Origin: Microbacterium sp. 70-16
GTDB lineage: Bacteria; Actinomycetota; Actinomycetes; Actinomycetales; Microbacteriaceae
Direction of reading: 5' to 3'
Assembly: GCF_001898315.1 (NCBI RefSeq)
Contig: NZ_MKTQ01000028.1
Coordinates: 184,832 to 248,831, forward strand
Length of the DNA stretch: 64,000 nucleotides
The translations under genes and the position numbers were made by a program. Below the pieces are notes generated by a model. It was not told the DNA's origin. It saw only the letters and a list, made by a program, of their open reading frames with translations, and did no database searches. This document shows positions 34,234 through 42,923 of this stretch, one piece after another. The stretch's first letter is position 1. Every line of letters begins with the position of its first letter.

Positions 34234-36552
34234 TCACTCCTCAGCGAGCGCCGAGAGGTCCGGCGCGACGCCGGCATTCGCGGCGGCCAGCAGTGCCTCG
34301 ACCTGCTCGTACGTGACGGGCACGCCGGGGAATCCGACGATGCGCCCGACCGGGAACGACGCCATCATCTTCTGCGTCGCCTCATCGTTGGGCATCATCG
34401 ACGCGGTGGACGAGTCGACGTCGTTCATCCCCGCGAGGAACCCGCCCATCGCCTGCTGCACGATGGGTCCGGCGATCGGGTGGGCGAAGACGTCGGCGAG
34501 CGACGAGTTCATCGTCAGCGGCAGCGCGACCTCGTCGCCGGCGACCGCGACGGTCACCTCGCCTCGGACGTCGCGGCTCGACGCGGCGACCTCGACACGG
34601 TAGTCCCCGCCCTCGACGACGAAGCGGTCGACCCGCACGTCCCAGTAGGCGAGATCCGAGCGGCGCACGGTCAGCGTTACCTCCGCCGTCGCACCGGCGG
34701 CGATCGCGACCGAGGCGAAGGCCTTCAGCTCGCGCGGCGCGCGCTGCACCGCCGAGGCCACCGGCGAGATGTAGACCTGGACGATCTCGCGCCCGTCGAC
34801 CTCGCCTGTGTTCGTGACCGGCACCGTGACGACGAGATCGCCGGATGCCCCGACGGATGCCACCGGCGCACCGTACGCGAACGTCGTGTACGACAGCCCG
34901 TGGCCGAACGGGTAGGCGACGTCGAGTCCGCGCGCGTCGAACCCGCGATAGCCGACGAGCAGGCCTTCGCCGTAGCGCACGTGCCCGAACTCGCCCGGGA
35001 AGTTGCCGTACGACGGGCTGTCTTCCAGTCGCAGCGGGATCGTCTCGGCGAGCTTCGCCGACGGGTTCACGATGCCGAACAGGACGTCGGCGGTCGCACC
35101 GCCGCCGGCCTGACCCAGCAGCCACCCCTCGAGGATCGCGGGCACCTCGTCGCGGAACGGCAGCGCCACGACGCCCCCGTTGGACAGCACGACGACCACG
35201 TTCGGGTTCGCCGCGCGCACGGCAGCCAGCAGCGCGAGCTGGTCGGCGGGCAGGTCGATGTGATCGCGGTCGAAGCCCTCGGACTCTTCGGCGGCCGGCA
35301 GCCCCAGGAACAGCACGACGACCTCGGCGCCGGCCGCCGCGGCGGCGGCCTCGGCGCGCAGGTCCGCGGCATCCTGCCCTGCCGTCTCGGCGACGCCCTC
35401 GAGGGCGAAGCCCGGTGCGAACACGACCTCGCCGACGGCAAGCGCGCGGATCTCGGTCAGCGCCGTGTCGAGGCGCGTCGGGTTGATCAGCGACGAGCCC
35501 GCCCCCTGGAATCGCGGCGTGCGAGCGAACTCGCCGATGACGGCGATGCGCGCGTCGCGCGCGAGCGGCAGCAACGGCCCGGCGCCGCCGCGGTCGTTGT
35601 TGCGCAGCAGCACGATCGCCCGACCGGCGACCTCGCGGGCGAGGGCGTGGTGCGCATCGACGTCGAGCGGGCCGGATGCCGCGGGGCGCGCGCCGGCCTT
35701 CGCGACGAGGTCCAGCACCCGGTTCGCCGCGACATCCAGCGCGGCCTCGTCGAGCGATCCGTCGCGCACGGCCGCGACCAGCTGCGCGTCGGTGCGCCCG
35801 CCCGAGGCGGGCATCTCGAGGTCGAGTCCGGCGGGCAACCCCTTCACGCGGTCGTTGACGGCACCCCAGTCGCTCACGACGAGACCCTCGAAACCCCAGT
35901 CCTCGCGCAGCACCTGCGTCAGCAGCCACGGGTCCTCCGACGCGTAGACACCGTTGATGCGGTTGTACGAGCACATGACGGTCCACGGCTGGGCATCCTT
36001 CACGACGCGCTCGAAGCCGCGCAGGTAGATCTCGTGCAGCGGCCGCGGATCGACGTCCGAGCTCGCGCGCATGCGGTCGAACTCCTGGTTGTTGGCCGCG
36101 AAGTGTTTGAGCGACGAGCCGACGCCCTGTGACTGGATGCCCCGGACCAGCCCCGTCCCGACGGCGCCCGCGAGGATCGGGTCTTCCGACACGTACTCGA
36201 AGTTGCGGCCGCACAGCGGCGAGCGCTTGATGTTGATGCCCGGCCCGAGGATCACGGCGACGTCCTCGATCGCCGACTCGACGCCGAGGGCGACGCCGAC
36301 GCGTTCGGCCAGCTCCGGGTCCCACGCGGCGCCGAGGCCGACCGCAGGCGGGAAGCAGGTGGCCGGCACACTGTCGGCGAGCCCGAGGTGATCGTTCGCG
36401 CCCGCCTGCTTGCGCAGGCCGTGCGGGCCGTCGGTCATCATGATCGACGGGACGCCGACACGCTCGACCGCCTTGGTCGTCCAGAAGTCGGCGCCGCTCG
36501 TGAGCGAAGCCTTCTCTTCGAGAGTGAGGTCGGATGCCGTGATATCGGTCAT
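34234..36552 (-). CDS. Family GH3 beta-glucosidase
   Basis: 772 residues, no signal peptide. The (alpha/beta)8 domain has LLRKQAG-like substrate loop GPHGLRKQA, KHFAANNQE (148-158) and the nucleophile Asp228 in LVVSDWGA. The second alpha/beta-sandwich domain (about 310-560) and a C-terminal fibronectin-III-like domain with RAPRELKAF follow. It hydrolyses beta-glucosides inside the cell. The ATG overlaps the stop of the DNA methyltransferase gene by four bases and has AAGGGA seven bases upstream. Coupling of a glycosidase to a DNA methyltransferase is odd. The last about 100 residues (ending LLAAANAGVAPDLSALAEE) are an extension seen in some actinobacterial members. Confidence 0.92.
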   Translation of the reverse strand: MTDITASDLTLEEKASLTSGADFWTTKAVERVGVPSIMMTDGPHGLRKQAGANDHLGLADSVPATCFPPAVGLGAAWDPELAERVGVALGVESAIEDVAVILGPGINIKRSPLCGRNFEYVSEDPILAGAVGTGLVRGIQSQGVGSSLKHFAANNQEFDRMRASSDVDPRPLHEIYLRGFERVVKDAQPWTVMCSYNRINGVYASEDPWLLTQVLREDWGFEGLVVSDWGAVNDRVKGLPAGLDLEMPASGGRTDAQLVAAVRDGSLDEAALDVAANRVLDLVAKAGARPAASGPLDVDAHHALAREVAGRAIVLLRNNDRGGAGPLLPLARDARIAVIGEFARTPRFQGAGSSLINPTRLDTALTEIRALAVGEVVFAPGFALEGVAETAGQDAADLRAEAAAAAAGAEVVVLFLGLPAAEESEGFDRDHIDLPADQLALLAAVRAANPNVVVVLSNGGVVALPFRDEVPAILEGWLLGQAGGGATADVLFGIVNPSAKLAETIPLRLEDSPSYGNFPGEFGHVRYGEGLLVGYRGFDARGLDVAYPFGHGLSYTTFAYGAPVASVGASGDLVVTVPVTNTGEVDGREIVQVYISPVASAVQRAPRELKAFASVAIAAGATAEVTLTVRRSDLAYWDVRVDRFVVEGGDYRVEVAASSRDVRGEVTVAVAGDEVALPLTMNSSLADVFAHPIAGPIVQQAMGGFLAGMNDVDSSTASMMPNDEATQKMMASFPVGRIVGFPGVPVTYEQVEALLAAANAGVAPDLSALAEE

Positions 36553-37517
36553 GGGTCGTTCCCTTCGATGTGTGCGTGGGGCATCCGGCGCCGCATGACG
36601 TCGATCGCGTCGGGGTTGTCGTCGACGAGCACGGCATCGCGGCCGAGCGCCGCAGCGACGGCGCCGGTCGTGCCACTGCCGGCGAACAGGTCGAGCACGC
36701 GGTCGCCGGGGCGGCTGGACGCCTGCACGATACGGCGCAGGATGCCCTCGGGCTTCTGCGTCGGGTAGCCGGTCTTCTCGCGGCCGCCGGTCGCGACGAT
36801 CGTGTGCCACCAGACATCCGTCGGCAGCTTGCCGCGCTCCGCCTTCTCGGCGGTGACCAGGCCCGGCGCCATGTACGGCTCGCGGTCGACGCTCGCCGAG
36901 TCGAACCAGTAGCGCTGCGGGTCTTTCACGTAGACCAGGATCGTGTCGTGCTTCGTGGGCCACCGGCTCTTCGACTTGGCCCCGTAGTCGTAGGCCCAGA
37001 TCAGCTCATTGAGGAAGCACTCGCGGCCAAACAGGGCGTCGAGCAGGACCTTCGCGTAGTGCGCCTCGCGGTAGTCCAGGTGCAGGTACAGGGTGCCGTC
37101 GTCGGCGAGCAGCCGCCACGCCTCGCGCAGGCGCGGCTCGAGGAAGTCCCAGTAGTCGTCGAACCGGTCGTCGTAGGTGCGCAGGTCGCCGCGCAGCCGC
37201 GCGTAGCTCGCGCCGCGGAACCCGGTCTTCACCGGCGGCTGTTCGTAATTCAGTCTTCCCGCATCGCGCTCGGCGCTCGCTCCGCGAGATTCCGCGGGAT
37301 CGGCGCCCGACGCATCCTGTGCAGACTGAATTGCGAACGCCGACCGCTCGGCACGCTCGACCGCGCGCGTGCGCGCGCGGCCCGTGTTGAAGGGCGGGTC
37401 GAGGTAGATGAGGGTGAAGGAGGCATCCGGCAGCGACCGCGCGACCGCGAGATTGTCGCCCTGGATGATCTCGATGCGCCCATCGGAGGGCGCGGCGACC
37501 GGTTCGGCGACCGTCAC
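36549..37517 (-). CDS. Orphan site-specific DNA methyltransferase (beta class) with an in-frame palindrome
   Basis: 322 residues. Motif IV is DPPFNTG (40-46) near the N-terminus and motif I, DLFAGSGTTG, is near 276-285. This circular order defines beta-class amino-methyltransferases (N6-adenine or N4-cytosine); DPPF fits either. No restriction endonuclease gene is nearby, so it is an orphan that may act in regulation or epigenetics. Residues about 60-93 correspond to a 98-bp inverted-repeat element in the DNA (37241-37338), between motif IV and the YWDFLEPRLREAWRLL helix; relatives are shorter here as far as I can recall. GTG 37517 overlaps the stop of the lipoate-ligase gene (GTGA); its own stop overlaps the GH3 start. 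Confidence 0.87.
   Translation of the reverse strand: MTVAEPVAAPSDGRIEIIQGDNLAVARSLPDASFTLIYLDPPFNTGRARTRAVERAERSAFAIQSAQDASGADPAESRGASAERDAGRLNYEQPPVKTGFRGASYARLRGDLRTYDDRFDDYWDFLEPRLREAWRLLADDGTLYLHLDYREAHYAKVLLDALFGRECFLNELIWAYDYGAKSKSRWPTKHDTILVYVKDPQRYWFDSASVDREPYMAPGLVTAEKAERGKLPTDVWWHTIVATGGREKTGYPTQKPEGILRRIVQASSRPGDRVLDLFAGSGTTGAVAAALGRDAVLVDDNPDAIDVMRRRMPHAHIEGNDP
37241..37338. repeat. Palindromic element family G inside the DNA methyltransferase gene
   Basis: GTTCGTAATTCAGTCTTC (37241-37258) and GCAGACTGAATTGCGAAC (37321-37338) are complementary at 16 of 18 positions, including ten consecutive (AATTCAGTCT). The A/T-rich arm ends stand out from the GC-rich surroundings. Confidence 0.85.
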
Positions 37518-38563
37518 GGCACGCGGTGCAGCCACGCGTCGGTCGCGAACTTCGAGGCGACGAGGGCTTCGGCCTCGGCGTACTCGTCGTCGGTGATGCG
37601 CCCGGGCTCCGCACCGTAGAGCATCGCGAAAGTGGTCTTCAGCCGCTCGATGATCGCCTCGCGCGGAAGCCCCGTCTGGCTGCGCAGCGGGTCGACGCGC
37701 TTGGCGGCCGAGGTGGTGCCTTTGTCGCTGAGCTTCTCGCGGCCGATGCGCAAGACCTCGGTCATGACCTGGCCGTCCATGTCGTACGACATCGTCGCGT
37801 GGTGCAGCACGCCGCCGCCGGCGAGCCGCTTCTGCGCGGCGCCGCCGATCTTGCCCTTCGGCGAGGCGATGTCGTTGAGCGGCTGATACGTCGCGTCGAC
37901 GCCGAGTGACCGCAGCGCCTGCAGCACCCACTCGTCGAGGAACGCGTACGAGTCGGCGAACGTCATGCCCGCTACGAGGGATGCGGGGACGTACAGCGAA
38001 TACGTCACGATCGAGCCGGCGCCCATCATCATCGCGCCGCCGCCCGAGATGCGCCGCACGACGTCATACCCGTGCCGGGATGCCCCCTCGGGATCGACCT
38101 CGTTGCGGTACGACTGGAACGAGCCGATCACGACGGCCGACTCGTTCCATTCCCAGATGCGCAGCGTCGGGTTGCGCATTCCCGCGCCCACGCGCGCCGT
38201 GAGCACTTCGTCGAGCGCGAGGTTCATCCGCGGTGAGACGGCCTTCTCGTGCACGATCTCCCACGAGAAGTCCTTCCACCCGGGCGCGGTGACCAGGGCC
38301 CGCCGCACGGCCGTGCCGACCGATTCGGGGGTGAAGCCGAGCAGTTGCGCCCCTTCGGGCAGCGCCGCGCGGACGGCGGCGGCGATGCCAGAGGCATCCG
38401 TCTCGACCGGCAGTCCATTGACGGCGGCATCGATGTCGAGCAGCGCCTCATCGGGCTCGAGGAAGAAATCGCCCGCGAGGTGGAAGTCGGTGATGACGCC
38501 CCCCGCGACCTCGAGATCGGCGACGACGAGCTTGCCGCCCGGAACCTTGTACTCCCCGTGCAT
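37514..38563 (-). CDS. Lipoate-protein ligase with the accessory domain at the N-terminus
   Basis: 349 residues. Residues about 1-90 match the small lipoyl-adenylate-binding accessory domain (EYKVPGGKLVVADLEVAGGVITDFHLAGDFF) that follows the catalytic domain in E. coli LplA. Here it precedes it. The biotin/lipoate ligase catalytic domain then shows VVRRISGGGAMM (lipoate-binding RR-GGG loop) and the catalytic lysine in SPKGKIGGAAQKRL. The enzyme attaches lipoate to 2-oxoacid dehydrogenases or GcvH. The order recalls the split LplB-LplA systems of archaea. Start ATG 38563. It is first in a three-gene overlapping unit with the DNA methyltransferase and GH3 genes. Confidence 0.85.
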   Translation of the reverse strand: MHGEYKVPGGKLVVADLEVAGGVITDFHLAGDFFLEPDEALLDIDAAVNGLPVETDASGIAAAVRAALPEGAQLLGFTPESVGTAVRRALVTAPGWKDFSWEIVHEKAVSPRMNLALDEVLTARVGAGMRNPTLRIWEWNESAVVIGSFQSYRNEVDPEGASRHGYDVVRRISGGGAMMMGAGSIVTYSLYVPASLVAGMTFADSYAFLDEWVLQALRSLGVDATYQPLNDIASPKGKIGGAAQKRLAGGGVLHHATMSYDMDGQVMTEVLRIGREKLSDKGTTSAAKRVDPLRSQTGLPREAIIERLKTTFAMLYGAEPGRITDDEYAEAEALVASKFATDAWLHRVP

Positions 38564-38599
38564 GGCTCCAGCCTATGGCTCGCCGGCCACGGCGGGCCC

Positions 38600-39472
38600 T
38601 CAGTCGCGGGCGGGAAAACGCGGGTCGAGCCAGGCCTCGAGGTCGTCGAGGACGTCTTCGGCCGAGACCTCGTTGAAGATCTCGTGGCGCGCGCCGGGGT
38701 AGACGAGCGTCGTGACATCGGTCAGCCCCGACCGGGTGCGGTACGCGTCGGCGAGGCGGTGCACGCTGCGCGGCCCGCCGACCGTGTCGTCGCGGCCCAC
38801 CATCAGCAGCACCGGCAGCTCGGGCGGCAGGTTCTTCGCGGGCTTGCCGTACAGGCGCGCGGCGTCGACGAGGCCGAACAGCTTCAGCAGCGGTTCGCTC
38901 GTGGTCAGCGGGTCGGCGAGAAACGCGTCACCGACGGCGGGGTCGGATGCCAGCCACTCGACTCCGGTGGCATCCGCACTCTTCCACGGCGCGTTGAGGT
39001 CGCCGCCGTTCAGCGACCCCGGCCAGCGCAGGGCCGAGCCGCTGAGCACGACGCCGTCGTACGCCTCGGCGTGCTCGTTGACGAGCATCTGGGTCAGGAA
39101 CGAGCCCCACGAGTGCCCCAGGATCACGAGCGGCACGCCGGGATTCTCGGCGCGGATCAGCTCGGTCAGCTGCCAGCAGGCGGCCTTCGCAGCGGGCAGT
39201 CCGCCGGGCCCGAGGTGCCCGAGCCTGTGCAGATCGCCGTCGTGCTGGTGCACACCCGTGCGCCCGTGCCCGCGGTGGTCGTCGGCGTAGACGGCGTATC
39301 CGTTCGCCGTCAGCCGCGCGATGAGCGCGCCGTAGCGGCCGGCGTGCTCGCCGACGCCGTGCAGCAGCTGGACGACGGCGCGCGGATGCGCGGTCTCAGC
39401 GGGGTACATGTCGAAGAAGATGCGGATGCCGTAGGCGTCGGTGAACGTGCGTTCCTGCGTGGTCTCGGCCAT
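38600..39472 (-). CDS. Alpha/beta hydrolase, monoacylglycerol-lipase / S33 type
   Basis: 290 residues, cytoplasmic. QLLHGVGEHAGRY gives the oxyanion region; the nucleophile elbow is LGHSWGSFLTQ (Ser near 120). Asp is in MVGRDDTVGG and His in PGARHEIFNE, the typical acid and His motifs of monoacylglycerol lipase-like 'serine aminopeptidase S33' proteins. It likely hydrolyses monoglycerides or related esters. The gene stands alone: 36 bases separate it from lplA downstream, and its upstream region shared with marR carries short GCCGTGCCGAG-type repeats. Confidence 0.88.
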   Translation of the reverse strand: MAETTQERTFTDAYGIRIFFDMYPAETAHPRAVVQLLHGVGEHAGRYGALIARLTANGYAVYADDHRGHGRTGVHQHDGDLHRLGHLGPGGLPAAKAACWQLTELIRAENPGVPLVILGHSWGSFLTQMLVNEHAEAYDGVVLSGSALRWPGSLNGGDLNAPWKSADATGVEWLASDPAVGDAFLADPLTTSEPLLKLFGLVDAARLYGKPAKNLPPELPVLLMVGRDDTVGGPRSVHRLADAYRTRSGLTDVTTLVYPGARHEIFNEVSAEDVLDDLEAWLDPRFPARD

Positions 39473-39507
39473 GTCGCGAGTCTAGGAGAGGCCGGGCCAT
39501 CGTGCCG

Positions 39508-39572
39508 GGAGCACCGTGCCGAGGGCGCCGTGCCGAGAGCGCCGTGCCCTCGCGCCGAGAGCGCCATGCGCG
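39508..39572. repeat. Short degenerate tandem repeats upstream of marR
   Basis: Units of the form GCCGTGCCGAGAG/ACCGTGCCGAGGG recur four to five times at 11-16 base spacing between the hydrolase start and the marR promoter. No function is apparent. Confidence 0.5.
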
Positions 39573-39584
39573 GGGCATCCGAAT

Positions 39585-39612
39585 TTACTTAGCAAAACTA
39601 ATAAGCTATGCT
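39585..39612 (+). promoter_or_regulatory. Probable marR promoter (leaderless)
   Basis: TTTACT (39585-39590), a 16-bp spacer and TATGCT (39607-39612) form a sigma-70-like promoter in an A/T-rich island. Transcription would begin at or near ATG 39623. The symmetric TTAGCAAAACTAA within it is a candidate MarR operator. Confidence 0.55.
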
Positions 39613-39622
39613 AACGATCTGT

Positions 39623-40060
39623 ATGGATGCCTCGAACAACCCTCCCCTGGCCGCTGAGGCCTCCGACCTGCGAATGGCGACGTTCCGCCTCGCGCGCCGC
39701 CTGCGCGCGCAGCGCGCCGTCGACACGATGAGCGACGGACAGTTCGCGGTGCTCGCGGCGCTGTCCGTCCACGGCCCGCACACCCTCGGCGAGCTCGCCG
39801 ACCGCGAGCGGGTGTCGTCTCCCTCGATGAACCGCACGGTCAACTGCCTCGAAGAGTCGGGCTACCTCAGCCGCACCCCCGACGAGACCGACCGCCGCAA
39901 GGTCAACATCGCCCTCACCGACGAGGGTCGCGATGTCGTCGCCGAGACCGTGCGCCGCCGCGATTCGTGGCTCGAGGGCGCACTCGCCGACCTCACCGCA
40001 CAGCAGCGTGCGACGCTGGCCGAGGCCGCCGAGATCATGCGCGAGGTGGCCGCCCGATGA
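39623..40060 (+). CDS. MarR-family transcriptional regulator
   Basis: 145 residues. The winged helix-turn-helix is GPHTLGELADRERVSSPSMNRTVNCLEESGYLSR, with the wing at DETDRRKVNIALTDEG. Long helices flank it for dimerisation. It probably represses itself and the MFS exporter gene that overlaps it by four bases, and is released by a toxic ligand. ATG 39623 is chosen as the leaderless start; ATG 39608 five codons earlier would lie within the -10 element. Confidence 0.9.
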   Translation: MDASNNPPLAAEASDLRMATFRLARRLRAQRAVDTMSDGQFAVLAALSVHGPHTLGELADRERVSSPSMNRTVNCLEESGYLSRTPDETDRRKVNIALTDEGRDVVAETVRRRDSWLEGALADLTAQQRATLAEAAEIMREVAAR

Positions 40061-41406
40061 GCTCGATGTTCCGCTCGCTCTCGCTCTTCAACTTCCGCGT
40101 CTGGTTCATCGGCGCCCTGGTCTCCAACATCGGCGGCTGGATGCAGGCGACGGCACAGGACTGGGTCGTGCTCACCCAGCTCACCGACAACGACGCGACC
40201 GCGATGGGCGTCACGATGGCGCTGCAATTCGGACCGCCGCTCGTGCTCGTCCCGATCACGGGGTGGATCGCCGACCGGTTCGATCGACGCAAGCTCCTGA
40301 TGGTCACACAGTCCGGCCTCATGGTGCTCGGCATCGCGGTCGGCGTGCTGCTGCTCGCGGGCGTGATGACGCTCCCCCTCATGTGGGTGTTCGCGCTGCT
40401 GTTCGGCATCGCGAACGCGTTCGACAGCCCCGCCCGGCAGGCGTTCGTCTCTGACCTGGTGGCACGCGAGAACGCGTCGAACGCCGTCGCGCTCAACGCG
40501 GCATCCTTCAACATGGCCCGCCTCATCGGGCCGGCCGTCGGCGGCGTGCTGATCGTCCTGATCGGCGCGGGCTGGATGTTCTTGGTCAACGCGGGAACCT
40601 TCCTCGCGATGCTCATCGCCCTCGTCGTGATCCGCGCGGGCGAACTCGTCCCGCGCGTCAAGGCCCCGGGCGCCGCGCGCCTCGCGGACGGCTTCCGGTA
40701 CGTGCGCCGTCGGCCCGACCTCATCGTGATCTTCGCGATGGTGTTCCTCATCGGTGCGTTCGGCATGAACTTCCCGATCTTCGCGTCGACGATGGCGCTG
40801 GAGTTCGGGAAGGATGCCGACGGCTACGGTCTGCTCAGCTCGGTGCTCGCCATCGGCTCACTCATCGGCGCGCTGCTGGCGGCACGCCGAGACCGCGCTC
40901 GGCTGAGGGTCGTGATGTACGCGGCCGGTGGATTCGCCGTCGCGTCGGCGATCTCGGCGGTCATGCCGCGGTACGAGCTGTACGCGGCGATGCTCGTGCT
41001 CGTCGGGTTCTGCACGGTCTCGATGATGACGACCGCCAACGGGTACGTGCAGACGACGACCGACCCGGCCCTGCGCGGCCGCGTCATGGCGCTGTACATG
41101 GCGATCCTGATGGGGTCGACGCCGGTCGGCGCGCCCGTCGCGGGGTGGGTGGCCGACGCGTTCGGCCCGCGCGCCGCGATCTGGGTCGGTGCGGGTGCCG
41201 CGCTCGTCGCTTTCGCGATCGGGTTCGCCTGGCTCGTGCTGTCGGGGCGCCTGCACCGCCACGAGTCGCGCCGCTTCGCCCTCGCGATGGACGAGACGCG
41301 CCCGATCACGATCGCCGTGCCGGTCATCCCCGAGGAGTTCAGCGACGAGGTCGCCGCGACGACCCCGATCGACCTGCCGAGCGCGGCGAGCGCCGCGCGG
41401 CGCTGA
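40057..41406 (+). CDS. MFS transporter (DHA3/enterobactin-exporter-like)
   Basis: 449 residues with about twelve transmembrane segments. The conserved loop 2-3 motif is GWIADRFDRRKLLM, and SPARQAFVSDLV with NAASFNMARLIGPAVGGVL is characteristic of the DHA3/EntS group of exporters. The C-terminal 70 residues are a charged cytoplasmic tail. It is translated from ATG 40057, overlapping marR (ATGA); this is a classic regulator-pump pair for efflux of an unknown compound. Family D repeats begin about 40 bases after its stop. Confidence 0.9.
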   Translation: MSSMFRSLSLFNFRVWFIGALVSNIGGWMQATAQDWVVLTQLTDNDATAMGVTMALQFGPPLVLVPITGWIADRFDRRKLLMVTQSGLMVLGIAVGVLLLAGVMTLPLMWVFALLFGIANAFDSPARQAFVSDLVARENASNAVALNAASFNMARLIGPAVGGVLIVLIGAGWMFLVNAGTFLAMLIALVVIRAGELVPRVKAPGAARLADGFRYVRRRPDLIVIFAMVFLIGAFGMNFPIFASTMALEFGKDADGYGLLSSVLAIGSLIGALLAARRDRARLRVVMYAAGGFAVASAISAVMPRYELYAAMLVLVGFCTVSMMTTANGYVQTTTDPALRGRVMALYMAILMGSTPVGAPVAGWVADAFGPRAAIWVGAGAALVAFAIGFAWLVLSGRLHRHESRRFALAMDETRPITIAVPVIPEEFSDEVAATTPIDLPSAASAARR

Positions 41407-41439
41407 CGCGGGGCATCCCCTCTGCTGTAATCCCCCTGG

Positions 41440-41740
41440 CTTGCCTCGGGTTTGGGGTCGCCTGTGGTCGCCTCGCTGTTGGGCGTGGTGGGGTTGGGGT
41501 CGCTTGTGGTCGCCTCGCCCTGACTTGCCTGGGGTTTGGGGTCGCCTGTGGTCGCCTCCCGCGCCGCGAGGCGGCAGTACGCGACCCCAAACCGGGCTGG
41601 GCAGGGTTTGGGGTCGCGTGTGGTCGCATCCCCTGGCTCGCCACGGGTTTGGGGTCGCCTGTGGTCGCCTCACCCGCCGCGAGGCTGCAGCACGCGACCC
41701 CAAACTTGCCGCGTGGCGACAGCACGCGACCCCAAACCGG
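41440..41740. repeat. Cluster of palindrome family D units
   Basis: Five direct units of GTTTGGGGTCGCCTGTGGTC type begin near 41448, 41490 (degenerate), 41532, 41604 and 41645. Three inverted units of CACGCGACCCCAAAC type lie at 41578-41592, 41691-41705 and 41723-41737. They fill nearly all of the 380 bases between the MFS and LacI genes, which converge here. Confidence 0.9.
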
Positions 41741-41788
41741 CAGTGGGCGGGCGCAGCCACGACGCACACCCGCGCGCGCGACCCCACC

Positions 41789-42811
41789 TCACCCCACGGT
41801 CGAGGCGCGCACCACGAGCTCGGGGCGGAACCGCACGTGCCGCGCGGGGCGGGCATCACCGGCGAGACCCGCGCCACCCGCAAGCGCCTCGAAGAGCAGC
41901 TCCACGGCCGTCGCGCCGATCTCGCGCGCCGGCTGACGTACCGACGTCAGCGGCACCACGGTCGCCTGCGCGAAGTCGATGTCGTCGTATCCGATGAGCG
42001 CGACATCGTCGGGCACGCGCACATCGCCGAGGATCGCGGTGCCCTGCAGCACGCCGACGGCGAGCAGGTCGTTGGCGCAGAACACGGCGTCGGGACGGTC
42101 GGATGCCTCGCGGCGCCCGATGGCTTCCCCGGCTTCGCGCCCGCGCAGCACCGTCAGGGCATCCAGCTCGATCACCTCGAGGGTCGCACCGGGCACCTCG
42201 GCGAGCGCGCGGCGCGCACCCTCGAGGCGGTCCGCGACCTGACGGATCGACAGCGGGCCACCCACGAACGCGATACGCCGGCGGCCGAGCGACAACAGGT
42301 GCGCGACCGCGAGATGCCCGCCCTCGACGTCGTCGACGGCGACCGAGGGCACGTCCTCACCGGGCAGCTCGCTGTCGACGAGCACGACGGGGATGCCCGC
42401 CGCGACCAGCCGCTGCACGGGCGCCGCGTCGAGGTCGACGGGCGTCAGCAGCACACCGTTCACGCGCTGCTCGCGGAAGAGGTCAAGGTACGCGCTCTCG
42501 CGCGCAGAAACCTGGTCGCTGTTGCCGAGCAGGATCGACATGCCCTCGGCATCCGCCCGCTCCTCGGCCCCACGGGCGACCTCGGCGAAGAACGGGTTCG
42601 CCGTGTCGAGCACGACGAGCCCGATCGAGCGACTGCGCCCGGCGCGCAGCTGCCGCGCCGCGTCGTTGCGCACGAAGCCGAGCTGCGCGATCGCGGCCTG
42701 CACGCGCGCGACGGTCTCGGGCGCGACCTTCTCGGGGCGGTTCAGGACGTTCGAGACGGTGCCGACCGAGACGGATGCCGCGGCGGCGACATCCTTGACG
42801 CTGGCTGCCAC
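41789..42811 (-). CDS. LacI-family regulator, probable rhamnose repressor
   Basis: 340 residues. The helix-turn-helix is VKDVAAAASVSVGTVSNVLNRP. The effector domain has LDTANPFFAEVARGAEERA, GVLLTPVDLDAAPVQRL, VFCANDLLAVGVLQG and IGYDDIDFAQATVVPLTSVRQP. It is divergent from the rhamnose operon and the 12-bp palindrome TGAAACGATTCA lies between them, so repression of rhaM-rhaI-rhaEW-rhaB released by rhamnose or a product is likely. GTG 42811 is preferred because AGGGGG lies eight bases upstream; GTG 42820 directly abuts that sequence. Confidence 0.88.
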   Translation of the reverse strand: MAASVKDVAAAASVSVGTVSNVLNRPEKVAPETVARVQAAIAQLGFVRNDAARQLRAGRSRSIGLVVLDTANPFFAEVARGAEERADAEGMSILLGNSDQVSARESAYLDLFREQRVNGVLLTPVDLDAAPVQRLVAAGIPVVLVDSELPGEDVPSVAVDDVEGGHLAVAHLLSLGRRRIAFVGGPLSIRQVADRLEGARRALAEVPGATLEVIELDALTVLRGREAGEAIGRREASDRPDAVFCANDLLAVGVLQGTAILGDVRVPDDVALIGYDDIDFAQATVVPLTSVRQPAREIGATAVELLFEALAGGAGLAGDARPARHVRFRPELVVRASTVG

Positions 42812-42843
42812 TGCACTCACCCCCTGCGGGCCGCATCGGCCGC

Positions 42844-42872
42844 TTGACGAATCTCTGCGCCCACACTACAGT
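42844..42872 (+). promoter_or_regulatory. Promoter of the rhamnose operon
   Basis: TTGACG (42844-42849), a 17-bp spacer and TACAGT (42867-42872) form a good sigma-70 promoter reading toward rhaM. Confidence 0.7.
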
Positions 42873-42873
42873 T

Positions 42874-42885
42874 TGAAACGATTCA
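42874..42885. promoter_or_regulatory. Operator of the rhamnose operon
   Basis: TGAAACGATTCA, a LacI-family palindrome (only the central bases break symmetry), lies over the expected transcription start just after the -10 element. Confidence 0.75.
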
Positions 42886-42923
42886 TCTACGGATCGTGTC
42901 CCGCCGCCCCACGAAGGAGTGCC

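Noticed and set aside
41440..41740. Possible CRISPR array
   Set aside because: Repeats vary in sequence, occur in both orientations and have irregular spacing; no cas genes.
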